From positions 1,364,001 through 1,428,000 of the forward strand of contig NZ_CP154857.1 in the NCBI RefSeq assembly GCF_039614715.1: a stretch of DNA of 64,000 nucleotides, written 5' to 3'. The notes under the pieces were generated by a model. That model worked only from the letters and a program-made list of their open reading frames with translations, searched no databases and had not been told where the DNA came from. The translations under genes were made by a program, and so were the position numbers. Numbering within the stretch: the first letter of the stretch is position 1; the number at the start of each line of letters is the position of its first letter. Source of the DNA: Microbacterium sp. AZCO. Lineage in GTDB: Bacteria; Actinomycetota; Actinomycetes; Actinomycetales; Microbacteriaceae. Positions 33,688 to 40,963 of the stretch are shown here, one piece after another.

Positions 33688-33722
33688 GCGCCGGCGCTCG
33701 AGTGCCCATCGAGCGCCGGCGC
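33688..33722. other. Strong hairpin in the ssb divergent intergenic region
   Basis: GCGCCGGCGCTCGA and its perfect complement TCGAGCGCCGGCGC surround the 7-nt loop GTGCCCA. It lies 39 bp upstream of the ssb start and 93 bp upstream of the divergent gene, so it would be in a 5' leader or promoter region. It may be a transcriptional attenuator, an operator or structural DNA. Confidence 0.4.
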
Positions 33723-33814
33723 ACTCCCAGAGTGAGCGCGATGGCGAGTCGGGCGCCGTCGGAACGCTCGACCTGGGGAGAGGCGAGGTGGAGAGGTCGT
33801 CTGTGGAGGAGCCG

Positions 33815-34144
33815 ATGGGAGCTGCGCCGGTGTCGATGTCGGAGGTCGTACATATCTTCGAATCATCGATCGGAGGATTCGTGTCGACACTCATCGGGCA
33901 ACTCCCCCTTCAGCCGCCGTCACTGCGCGCAGGAACTCCCGTGCGCCTCACCCGAGCGGCTTCGGGTCTGTGGCGCGTCATCGACGCGCGCGGACGCATC
34001 ATCGGCCATCTCGAGGCTCACCTCGACCGCGACGGCGTCGCCTACCGGGCTCGGCGATTCCACGCGGCGTCGCACGCCTTCCGCGACCTGGGCGAGTTCT
34101 GGTCGGCCGACGATGCCATCGACTGCCTTCGGTTCGCCCGATGA
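33815..34144 (+). CDS. Hypothetical protein divergent from ssb
   Basis: A 109-residue protein starting MGAAPVSMSEVVHIFESS with GGAGGA close upstream; a second Met at codon 8 is possible. The central beta region (PVRLTRAASGLWRVIDARGRIIGHLEAHLDRDGVAYRARRF) looks like a small barrel used in some DNA-linked regulators. No named family is recognised. It is convergent with the MocR-type gene, 11 bp away. Confidence 0.68.
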   Translation: MGAAPVSMSEVVHIFESSIGGFVSTLIGQLPLQPPSLRAGTPVRLTRAASGLWRVIDARGRIIGHLEAHLDRDGVAYRARRFHAASHAFRDLGEFWSADDAIDCLRFAR

Positions 34145-34154
34145 GCCCAGGCGG

Positions 34155-35588
34155 TCACACCACAGCTTCGAGCTGTTCCGTCGCGGTGACGGGGGCTCCG
34201 CTGCGCACGCGCGGCCAGCTTTCGGCGAGGATCGAGATGGCTCGCTCGAGGTCGTCCACCGGGGACGTGAAGGGAAGCCGCAGATGGCGATCATGACCCC
34301 CGTCGACCGAGAAGCGTGCGCCGGCCGAGAGGAGCAGACCGCGCGCCCGAGCATCCATCACGAGCGCGGAGCTGAGTGGCGCGTCGAGCTCGATCCACAG
34401 CGACACTCCCCCTGGGGGATGCGGCACCCCCCACTCGGGAAGCGCCCGGCGGAGTGCGCTCACCGCGGCGTCGCGACCCGTCCGGAGCAGGTGCGACCGC
34501 TGTTCGGCGATTTCGGCGAAGTTCGGGAGGAGGGCGGCGGCGACGGCCTGCTCGAACTCCGGCGTGCCGAGGTCCTGGGTCGAACGCGCGGCGACGAGCC
34601 GGCGGATGAGATCGGAGGTGCCTCTCAGCCAGCCCACTCGCAGGCCGCCCCACACCGTCTTTCCCAGCGATCCGATGCGGACGACGGTGTTCGGCTCCCC
34701 ATCGTCGAAGCCCGGCTCCACAGGTCCTCTGTCGATGTCGAGATCGGCGGTCGTCTCATCGAGGATGACGAGGGTTCCCGCGCGCTCGGCTGCGGCGAGA
34801 ATCGCCGACCTCTCCTGCGCGGTCATCGATCTCCCGGTCGGATTCTGGAAGTCGGGCATCAGATAAGCCGCGATGGGAAGCGTTCGGGCGAATGCCTGCT
34901 CCGCTCGATCGAGGTCCCAGCCGTCGGTCGTCACCGGGAGTCCCACAAGGCGTGCCCCGGCGCGTCGGAACGCATCCGCGGCGTGTGGGTAGGTGGGCGT
35001 CTCGATGAGCACTCGGTCTCCTCGACCGACCAGCACCGAGGCGAGGAGATGAATCGCCGATTGGGCGCCCGTCGTGACGATGACCTCGCCGGCCTCGGTC
35101 GGGATCCCTCGCCGCCGGTAATGGTCCGCGATGGCCTCCCGCAGCTCGGCCCGCCCGAAGATGTCGTAGCCCACCCGCGAGACGAGCGCCGCCGACTGGG
35201 CGGCGACCTCGCTGATGACGCCGGCGAGACCGGGCCACGCGGGCGGGCTCGCCTGCTGAAGATCGATCGCTCCTTCGGGCGACAGTGCCCTTCCCGGGTC
35301 GCGGCGGCCCAGCGGGAGGGTGACGCTGCCGGAGCCGCGGACGCTCGCGATGTGCCCGCTGTCACGGAGGCTCCCATACGCGGCAGCCACGGTGCTCCTG
35401 CTGACGTGCAGGGCGACAGCCAACTCGCGTTCAGCGGGCAGGGCGGTCCTCGGCGCGATCCGGTTGTCGAGGCAGAGCAGGCGGATCCCGTCGGCGAGTG
35501 CCTCGTACGCCGGCTCTCGCGTGCGCCATCCTCCGAGGGCCGCGGTCAGAGCGCGGGCCGAGATCCGGGAATCCATAGAGGCCAGCAT
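34155..35588 (-). CDS. MocR-type PLP-dependent transcriptional regulator (YczR-like)
   Basis: A 477-residue GntR-HTH fused to a fold-type I aminotransferase domain. The wing-HTH is residues 25-90 (LPAERELAVALHVSRSTVAAAYGSLRDSG). The PLP domain has the binding lysine in IGSLGKTVWGGLRVGW and the PLP-pocket PDFQNPTGR. It belongs to the MocR subgroup paired with YczE-like membrane proteins, which it faces divergently here; an inverted repeat lies between them. Such regulators usually sense an amine or pyridoxal state. ATG 35588 and ATG 35576 are alternative starts. Confidence 0.88.
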   Translation of the reverse strand: MLASMDSRISARALTAALGGWRTREPAYEALADGIRLLCLDNRIAPRTALPAERELAVALHVSRSTVAAAYGSLRDSGHIASVRGSGSVTLPLGRRDPGRALSPEGAIDLQQASPPAWPGLAGVISEVAAQSAALVSRVGYDIFGRAELREAIADHYRRRGIPTEAGEVIVTTGAQSAIHLLASVLVGRGDRVLIETPTYPHAADAFRRAGARLVGLPVTTDGWDLDRAEQAFARTLPIAAYLMPDFQNPTGRSMTAQERSAILAAAERAGTLVILDETTADLDIDRGPVEPGFDDGEPNTVVRIGSLGKTVWGGLRVGWLRGTSDLIRRLVAARSTQDLGTPEFEQAVAAALLPNFAEIAEQRSHLLRTGRDAAVSALRRALPEWGVPHPPGGVSLWIELDAPLSSALVMDARARGLLLSAGARFSVDGGHDRHLRLPFTSPVDDLERAISILAESWPRVRSGAPVTATEQLEAVV

Positions 35589-35593
35589 AGCTC

Positions 35594-35620
35594 GATTGGA
35601 CTGCAGTCAGCAGTCCAATC
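35594..35620. promoter_or_regulatory. 27-bp palindromic operator between yczR-like and yczE-like genes
   Basis: GATTGGACTGC and its exact complement GCAGTCCAATC are separated by AGTCA. A further half-site GATTGGATT follows at 35625. It fills the 32 bp between the divergent start codons, so it probably binds the MocR protein and controls both genes. The palindromic form differs from the direct-repeat sites known for some MocR proteins. Confidence 0.65.
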
Positions 35621-36259
35621 ATGCGATTGGATTACGACATGGCACGTCGCATCATCCAGCTCCTCGTCGGGCTCGTCCTCTACGGAACGGGCTGCGCCCT
35701 CACGATCGAGGCAGGCTTCGGGGTCGATCCGTGGACAGTCTTCGCGCAGGGCATCTCCGTCCACACCGGCATCGGGATCGGGTGGGTCACCAATGTCGTC
35801 GGGTTCCTCGTGCTGCTGCTCTGGATCCCGCTCCGCCAGAAGCCAGGCGTCGGCACGATCGCCAACATCCTCCTGGTGGGCACATCGATCCAGCTCGCGC
35901 TGGCCGTCATTCCGCCGGTGTCGGGGATCGTCGCGCAGGTCGCCGTGCTCCTCGCGGGCATCCTGGTCGTCGCGATAGCTTCAGGCCTGTACATCGGCGC
36001 GCACTTCGGACCTGGACCGCGGGACGGTCTCATGACCGGCATGCACAGTCGCCTGGGATGGCCCATCTTCGCGTGCCGCGCCATCGTCGAGGTATCGGTG
36101 CTCGTCATCGGCTGGCTGCTCGGCGGAACAGTCGGCATCGGCACGGTGCTCTTCGCGGTCCTCATCGGACCGCTCGTCCACATCGCCTTGCCGCTGCTCG
36201 ACACTCGGCGGGCATCGCCGACTCCGAGGGCGGAGGTCCTCACCACGGCCGCCGACTGA
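35621..36259 (+). CDS. YczE-family integral membrane protein
   Basis: A 212-residue protein with five or six hydrophobic segments: MARRIIQLLVGLVLYGTGCALTIEAGFGVDPW, VVGFLVLLLWIPLR, NILLVGTSIQLALAV, QVAVLLAGILVVAIASGLYIG, CRAIVEVSVLVIGWLLGG and LFAVLIGPLVHIALPLL. The loop GPGPRDGLMTG is the family hallmark. Its transport function is unknown. It is divergent from the YczR-like regulator that probably controls it. The start may be leaderless: neither ATG 35621 nor 35639 has a ribosome-binding site. Confidence 0.88.
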   Translation: MRLDYDMARRIIQLLVGLVLYGTGCALTIEAGFGVDPWTVFAQGISVHTGIGIGWVTNVVGFLVLLLWIPLRQKPGVGTIANILLVGTSIQLALAVIPPVSGIVAQVAVLLAGILVVAIASGLYIGAHFGPGPRDGLMTGMHSRLGWPIFACRAIVEVSVLVIGWLLGGTVGIGTVLFAVLIGPLVHIALPLLDTRRASPTPRAEVLTTAAD

Positions 36260-36281
36260 CGGCGGCCGCGGTGAGGGATGC

Positions 36282-36494
36282 TCAGTGTTCCCGGAACTCC
36301 GGCCAGTCCGAGCCCGGCTTGAGGTGCGAGAACAGCGCGTTCTTCGCCACCTCCATGGACGGATACGTGCCGACTGCGGCGTCGGCGCCGACCATCTTCA
36401 CCGAGTACGACTCGTCCGTCCCCTTCTCGATCGTTCCGACGGCACCGGACGGACCGTAGGCCACCCAGAGGCGGCGCGTCTGCGTGTCACTCAT
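36282..36494 (-). CDS. Small conserved protein of unknown function
   Basis: A 70-residue protein starting MSDTQTRRLWVAYGPSGAVGTIEK, then YSVKMVGADAAVGTYPSMEVAKNALFSHLKP. It is beta-beta-alpha in character, soluble, with no known family. GGAAGGG lies 9 nt before the ATG at 36494. It is convergent with the YczE-like gene; the next 150 bp up to the tRNA contain no gene. Confidence 0.65.
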   Translation of the reverse strand: MSDTQTRRLWVAYGPSGAVGTIEKGTDESYSVKMVGADAAVGTYPSMEVAKNALFSHLKPGSDWPEFREH

Positions 36495-36646
36495 GCTGCC
36501 AACCCTTCCGCTCGCTCGAAGTGATCCCGACGCTACGCCTGCGGCGGGCGCTCTTCCAGCGATTGACAGGCGGTTCCCGGAATCGGGCTGCCCGCGCCGC
36601 CGGATTCCGACCGATCGGCTGCGACCGGTAGCCTGATACCACCCAT

Positions 36647-36719
36647 CCCTCCGTAGCTCAGGGGACAGAGCGAGCGGTTTCTACCCGCCAGGTCGGGGGT
36701 TCGAATCCTCCCGGAGGGG
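36647..36719 (+). tRNA. tRNA-Arg (anticodon TCT)
   Basis: A 73-nt cloverleaf. The acceptor CCCTCCG pairs with CGGAGGG, the anticodon loop is TTTCTAC between GCGG and CCGC, and the T-arm is GGGGGTTCGAATCCTCC. CCA is not encoded. It is upstream of orn on the same strand. Confidence 0.93.
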
Positions 36720-36760
36720 CTTTCCGACTCAGCGTCGGCGCCCATCATTAGGATGGCCTC

Positions 36761-37387
36761 ATGGTGGGCGCCTCCGAGAACGACCGGCTCGTCTGGATCG
36801 ACTGCGAAATGACGGGCCTCGATCTCGAGATCGACGAACTCGTCGAGATCGCCGTCGTCGTCACCGACTTCGAGCTGAGACCGCTCGATCCCGGGTTCCA
36901 GATCGTCATCAAACCCGACGATTCCGCCATGCAGCACATGAGCGACTTCGTGCGCGCGATGCACGAGCACTCGGGCCTGATCAACGAGATCCCGCACGGG
37001 GTGAGCACGGCGGACGCCGAGTTCCAGGCGCTGGAATACATCCAGCGGTTCGTGCCGCAAGAGGGCAAGGCGCCGCTGGCCGGCAACACGATCGGCACCG
37101 ACCGCATGTTCCTCGCCAAGTACATGCCGCGCATCGACCGGTGGCTGCACTACCGCAACGTCGATGTCTCGAGCATCAAAGAGCTCTCGCGCCGCTGGTA
37201 TCCGCGGGCGTACATCCACGCCCCCACGAAGGGCGGCGGGCATCGGGCTCTCGCCGACATCCGCGAGTCGATCCGCGAGCTCGCGTACTACCGCCAGGCG
37301 GTCTTCGTGCCCGAGCCCGGACCGACGAGCGACGGCGCGCGCGCGGCCGCGGCATCCGTCGTGTCAACGTTCGCTCCCGGGGTGTGA
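36761..37387 (+). CDS. orn: Oligoribonuclease (Orn)
   Basis: A 3'-5' exoribonuclease that degrades di- and oligoribonucleotides left by RNA decay and c-di-GMP turnover. DEDDh motifs are visible: WIDCEMTGLD (Asp14, Glu16), the middle Asp in GTDRMFLAKYMP, and the C-terminal HRALADIRESIREL with His and Asp. The 208-residue length includes a 25-residue C-terminal extension. It lies between tRNA-Arg and tRNA-His. Confidence 0.96.
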   Translation: MVGASENDRLVWIDCEMTGLDLEIDELVEIAVVVTDFELRPLDPGFQIVIKPDDSAMQHMSDFVRAMHEHSGLINEIPHGVSTADAEFQALEYIQRFVPQEGKAPLAGNTIGTDRMFLAKYMPRIDRWLHYRNVDVSSIKELSRRWYPRAYIHAPTKGGGHRALADIRESIRELAYYRQAVFVPEPGPTSDGARAAAASVVSTFAPGV

Positions 37388-37424
37388 GAGAATCTTCTGG
37401 TTGCCCGCTTTCGCGGGAGACATG

Positions 37425-37500
37425 GTGGGTATAGCTCAGTTGGTAGAGCACCTGGTTGTGGTCCAGGGGGTCGCGGGTTCAAGTCCCGTTACTCACCCCA
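37425..37500 (+). tRNA. tRNA-His (anticodon GTG)
   Basis: Acceptor GTGGGTA pairs with TACTCAC. The anticodon loop is TTGTGGT between CCTGG and CCAGG, and the T-arm is GCGGGTTCAAGTCCCGT. CCA is encoded at 37498-37500. A G precedes the 5' end (37424), matching the G-1 typical of tRNA-His. Confidence 0.95.
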
Positions 37501-37519
37501 AGTCAGTGCACGCACGTCG

Positions 37520-37885
37520 ATGGATGTACTCGTGACAGTCGAGATGGACGTCGAGTCGTTCGAGGCGCTCGTCGTGGACGAACTCGATCTCCTTCCCGAC
37601 GACATGATCGAAGGCCTCGACAACGTGGTGTTCGTCGTCGAGGACCGCCCGGAGGACGGCAGCCTCGATCTGCTCGGACTCTACGACGGATGGGCTCTGA
37701 CCGAGCGGGATCGCTACGGCGTCGGCGAGCTGCCCGACCGGATCATAGTCTACCGCGAGCCGCATCTCGCCGCCTGCGAGACGGAGGAGGAGCTCCGCGA
37801 CGAGGTCCACACGACGCTCGTTCACGAGATCGCGCACTTCTACGGCATCGACGATGACCGCCTCCACGAACTCGGATGGGCCTGA
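37520..37885 (+). CDS. Minimal zincin-like metallopeptidase
   Basis: A 121-residue protein of the family with a conserved HEIAH-type zinc motif (HEIAHFYGI at 102-110, with downstream Asp/His residues in DDDRLHELG). The N-terminal part (ALVVDELDLLPDDMIEGLDNVVFVVEDRP) is typical of the same family. These are intracellular minimal metallopeptidases of unknown substrate. Codon 9 (ATG 37544) is an alternative start; neither has a clear ribosome-binding site. It overlaps or abuts clpS, forming a tight three-gene run. Confidence 0.82.
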   Translation: MDVLVTVEMDVESFEALVVDELDLLPDDMIEGLDNVVFVVEDRPEDGSLDLLGLYDGWALTERDRYGVGELPDRIIVYREPHLAACETEEELRDEVHTTLVHEIAHFYGIDDDRLHELGWA

Positions 37886-38186
37886 GGTGACCGCCGCCAT
37901 CGCACCCGACACGCGTGAGGACATCCGCGTCGACGAGACGGTCGATCCGACCCGCCCGTGGCAGACGGTCGTCTGGAACGACCCGGTCAATCTCATGAGC
38001 TACGTCGTGCACGTCTTCCGCGAGTACTTCGGGTTCGCCCGTCCGGAGGCCGAGCGGCTCATGCTCGCCGTGCACAACGAGGGACACGCCGTCGTCGCCG
38101 AAGGGGCGCGCGAGCAGATGGAGCTGCACGTCCGGGCGATGCACGACTACGGCCTCTGGGCGACGGTCAGGAAGGCCCCGCAATGA
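37854..38186 (+). CDS. clpS: ClpS, ATP-dependent Clp protease adaptor
   Basis: It delivers N-end-rule substrates to ClpC/ClpP and modulates substrate choice. The 110-residue protein has the conserved core PWQTVVWNDPVNLMSYVVHVFREYFGF followed by AVHNEGHAVVAEGAREQMELH; the N-degron-binding pocket residues lie in NDPVN and in the Met/Val helix. The start may be ATG 37854, overlapping the previous gene, or GTG 37887 right after its stop. The next gene overlaps by 4 nt. Confidence 0.93.
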   Translation: MTASTNSDGPEVTAAIAPDTREDIRVDETVDPTRPWQTVVWNDPVNLMSYVVHVFREYFGFARPEAERLMLAVHNEGHAVVAEGAREQMELHVRAMHDYGLWATVRKAPQ

Positions 38187-38683
38187 CTCCTCGAACTGTC
38201 GTGCTCGAGCTCTCCCGGCTCGAGGCGATGCATCTGGCCGGGCTGATCACCCAGTTCGCCGATCTCCTCGAGGAGTCGAGCGGCGAGCCGCGCCCGACCG
38301 ACCCCGCGGTCGATCGACTGGTTCCGAACGCCTATCCCGACGACGAGGAGGCGGCCGACGAGTTCCGCTCGCTGACACAGCACGAACTCCTCGAACGCCG
38401 GTCGACGGATGCCGCGACCGTCCTCGCCGACCTTCACGAGGTGGCCGGTCTCGACTCCGATGACGAGCGGCCTGAGGCGCTCCAGGAGATGGGCGTCATC
38501 CGGCTCGACCAGGACGAACTGCAGGCGTGGCTGCGGACCCTCGCGGCCGTCCGGCTCGTACTCGCCTCACGACTCGGCATCGTCGACGAGAACGACCACG
38601 ACGACGACGACCCGCGCTTCGGGATCTACGACTGGCTGGGCTATCGGCTGGAGGGACTCGTCCGCGCCGCCGACGGCGGGTGA
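38183..38683 (+). CDS. DUF2017-family protein
   Basis: A 166-residue acidic protein that follows clpS in many actinobacteria. The N-terminus RTVVLELSRLEAMHLAGLITQFADLL is helical, the middle is acidic (DDEEAADEFRS), and the C-terminus DDPRFGIYDWLGYRLEGLVRA is conserved. The function is unknown; cotranscription (ATGA overlap with clpS) suggests a link to Clp proteolysis. The last codons are part of a tandem duplication extending to the convergent kinase gene. Confidence 0.88.
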   Translation: MTPRTVVLELSRLEAMHLAGLITQFADLLEESSGEPRPTDPAVDRLVPNAYPDDEEAADEFRSLTQHELLERRSTDAATVLADLHEVAGLDSDDERPEALQEMGVIRLDQDELQAWLRTLAAVRLVLASRLGIVDENDHDDDDPRFGIYDWLGYRLEGLVRAADGG

Positions 38684-38734
38684 CGGGCGCTTAGGGCACG
38701 ACCGACGGCGGGTGACGGGCGCCTAGGGCACGAC
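38671..38734 (+). repeat. 32-bp tandem duplication across two convergent gene ends
   Basis: CGACGGCGGGTGACGGGCGC at 38671 recurs at 38703; the whole 32-bp unit is duplicated with one difference (TTAG in copy one, CTAG in copy two). Copy one includes the DUF2017 stop (TGA); copy two includes the kinase stop on the other strand. Confidence 0.85.
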
Positions 38735-39316
38735 GAACTGGTGGGTCGCGAAGCGACGAGGATCGTCTCGCGCGAGGTGGCGCTCCTCCTGCTCGGCCCA
38801 GCGGTCCCAGTGCGGCCGGTACGTCTCGCCGTCTCGCTGCAGGGCGCGTCGCTTGCGCGACACGACGGGTGATTCCAGCCAGACCCTCACGTCTCCGAGC
38901 CGTTCCGTCGACGGCGTCAGGAGTCCGACACCCTCGACGATGAGCGGAAGAGCGGGATCCACCGCGTGCGCCTCGGCGTAGTCCTCGGCATCCCAGTCCC
39001 ACCGCTGCCACACCCCGATGAGCCCGCGCCCGTGGGGCACCAGGATGAGCGTGCGCGCGGTCTCGACGCCGTCGGCGAGGCCGTCCCACCCCGGATACAG
39101 CTGATCGAGGGCGACGAGCTGCACGGGACCCCGCAACGGCCAGCGAGCGACGAGCTCGCGCGCGAGGCTCGTCTTGCCGGCGCCGCTGCGACCGTCGATG
39201 AGGACGACGGGGTTGCTGACCCCGAGCTCCGTCACGGCGCCGACGACTCGTGCGGCGGCGACGTCGAGCGCTGCCGAGACCGGGTCGACGCTACTTCTTG
39301 AGGGCGCGGATGACAC
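38723..39316 (-). CDS. P-loop kinase-like protein (uridine-kinase type)
   Basis: A 197-residue NTP-binding protein. Walker A is LIDGRSGAGKTSLAREL; LVALDQLYPGWDGL is a likely Walker-B/lid region resembling uridine kinase and phosphoribulokinase-like enzymes, and VSRKRRALQRDGETYRPHWDRW is the basic acceptor region. The substrate is not determined. The start is uncertain: GTG 39316 keeps a helical lead, overlapping the upstream gene end by 26 nt; GTG 39235 would remove 27 residues. Confidence 0.8.
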   Translation of the reverse strand: MSSAPSRSSVDPVSAALDVAAARVVGAVTELGVSNPVVLIDGRSGAGKTSLARELVARWPLRGPVQLVALDQLYPGWDGLADGVETARTLILVPHGRGLIGVWQRWDWDAEDYAEAHAVDPALPLIVEGVGLLTPSTERLGDVRVWLESPVVSRKRRALQRDGETYRPHWDRWAEQEERHLARDDPRRFATHQFVVP

Positions 39317-39611
39317 GGCTGAGCGCGCGGCCGGCGACCCACACGAACGGGATGCCGACCGCGAGGAGCGACACGATGTTCGGCTCGAACCGCACATCGC
39401 CGCCGCGACGGATGTAGGAGCCGAGCGGCACCGACCATCCTCCGCCTCCCCCGCCGCCGTTTCCGGCCTCGTCGGAGCCCCCGCCGAACCCCGTCCAGCT
39501 GAACGCCACCGGGATGACCTGGATGCCTCCCACGTCGCGCTGCTCGCCATAGGCGCTGTTGACGCCGAGTGATGCGGACTGCTTGCCGAGCTCCAGTGCG
39601 ATGTTGGGCAT
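39291..39611 (-). CDS. GerW/YtfJ-family protein
   Basis: A 106-residue protein of the GerW family, named for a Bacillus spore-germination protein but common in non-spore-formers. The glycine-rich GGGGGGGWSVPLGSYI segment and the C-terminal hydrophobic NIVSLLAVGIPFVWVAGRALSRVIRAL are typical. Membrane association is likely; the function in actinobacteria is unknown. It overlaps the downstream kinase gene end and is likely cotranscribed with it. Confidence 0.85.
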   Translation of the reverse strand: MPNIALELGKQSASLGVNSAYGEQRDVGGIQVIPVAFSWTGFGGGSDEAGNGGGGGGGWSVPLGSYIRRGGDVRFEPNIVSLLAVGIPFVWVAGRALSRVIRALKK

Positions 39612-39663
39612 GCCCCCACGCTACCGGCCCGCTCCCGCGTTGCCCAGGGCGAACCGGCGTGTC

Positions 39664-40923
39664 TCAGTCGCGCGGCGGAGCCTGGGGATGCGAGGGCAGT
39701 GCCACGCCGCCGCGCGGCACGCCGAGGGAGGTGGCCCGGGTCACGGCGCCTCGCCCGAAACGGGCGTGGGCGTCGTCGAGCGCGCTCTCGACGCTGCGCC
39801 ACTCGGCGTCGTCGTCCCAGAGGGTCGGCAAGCCGTGCGCGACCGGATGGAGCTTCTCGCCTCGCACGCCGAGGAGGCGGACGGGCAGAGGGCGGTCGAC
39901 CGCGTCGAAGAGCTCGATCGCGGCATCCCCGATGCGCTGGCCGACCGACGTCGGCTCGGGCAGGGTCTGCGACCGGCTGATCGTCGTGAAGTCGGCGAAC
40001 CTGATCTTCACCGCGATCGTGGATGCCTCCCAGCCGTTCGTCCGGAGGCGGCGTCCCACCCGGTCGGCGAGGCCGCGGAGCTCCGACCGCAGCACCGCCG
40101 GGTCGTCGATGTCGTGGTGGAACGTCTCCTCGTGGCCCACGCTCTTCTCCACGCGCTGCGTGTCGACGCGTCGCGCGTCGAGCCCTCTCGAGAGATGCCA
40201 GACGCGCTCGCCCATGGCGGGGCCGAGGGCGCGGTCGAGCACGGGCCGCGGGGTCTGGAGGATGTCGGCGACCGTGTGGATGCCACGGGACTCGAGCGCC
40301 TCCGCGGCTTTCGGCCCGACGCCCCAGAGCGCGCGCACGGACTGCGCTGCGAGGAAGGCCGCCGTATCGGGCTCCGCGACGATGAGCAGCCCGTCGGGTT
40401 TGCTCAAGGTGGAGGCCATCTTGGCGACGTGCTTGGTCGCGGCGACGCCGATGCTGCACGTGAGCCCGGTCTCCTCCAGCACCCGGCGGCGGAGCATGAC
40501 GGCGATCTCGCCGGGGCTCCCCCACAGCCGACGCGCGCCCCGCACGTCGAGGAACGCCTCATCGATCGACAGCGGCTCGACGAGCGGGGTGAAGTCTTCG
40601 AAGATCCCCATGACTGTCTTGGACAGCTCGACGTAGCGGTCGAAGGTCGGCTGCACGACGATGGCGGTCGGACACAGCCGGAGCGCCTGCGCCGTGCCCA
40701 TCGCCGAGCGCACGCCGAACCGGCGGGCCTCGTACGACGCGCTCGAGACGACCCCGCGCCCTTCGCTACCGCCGACGATGACGGGCCTGCCCTTCAGCGA
40801 AGGATCGTCGAGGATCGCCACCGACGCGTAGAACGCGTCCATGTCGACGTGCAGGATCCCGGTGCCGGTGTCATCCGCACCCGCCGGCGAGACGAGCCGG
40901 CCCGATCCGTCACCGCGCCCCAT
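39664..40923 (-). CDS. dinB: DNA polymerase IV (DinB)
   Basis: A Y-family translesion polymerase of 419 residues. Catalytic acids: ILHVDMDAFYASV (Asp27, Asp29) and PLSIDEAFLDV with the adjacent Asp-Glu pair. Palm, fingers and thumb end near residue 240; the little-finger domain follows (HEETFHHDIDD onward). The helix-hairpin-helix is VGPKAAEALESRGIHTVADIL. The C-terminus lacks an obvious QLxLF beta-clamp motif and ends SHPQAPPRD, so clamp binding may be weak. The start MGRGDGSGRL gives an extra about 20 residues. Confidence 0.95.
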   Translation of the reverse strand: MGRGDGSGRLVSPAGADDTGTGILHVDMDAFYASVAILDDPSLKGRPVIVGGSEGRGVVSSASYEARRFGVRSAMGTAQALRLCPTAIVVQPTFDRYVELSKTVMGIFEDFTPLVEPLSIDEAFLDVRGARRLWGSPGEIAVMLRRRVLEETGLTCSIGVAATKHVAKMASTLSKPDGLLIVAEPDTAAFLAAQSVRALWGVGPKAAEALESRGIHTVADILQTPRPVLDRALGPAMGERVWHLSRGLDARRVDTQRVEKSVGHEETFHHDIDDPAVLRSELRGLADRVGRRLRTNGWEASTIAVKIRFADFTTISRSQTLPEPTSVGQRIGDAAIELFDAVDRPLPVRLLGVRGEKLHPVAHGLPTLWDDDAEWRSVESALDDAHARFGRGAVTRATSLGVPRGGVALPSHPQAPPRD

Positions 40924-40963
40924 GGTCCCATTCTTCCCGCGACCGCCGACATACGGCGGGTCG

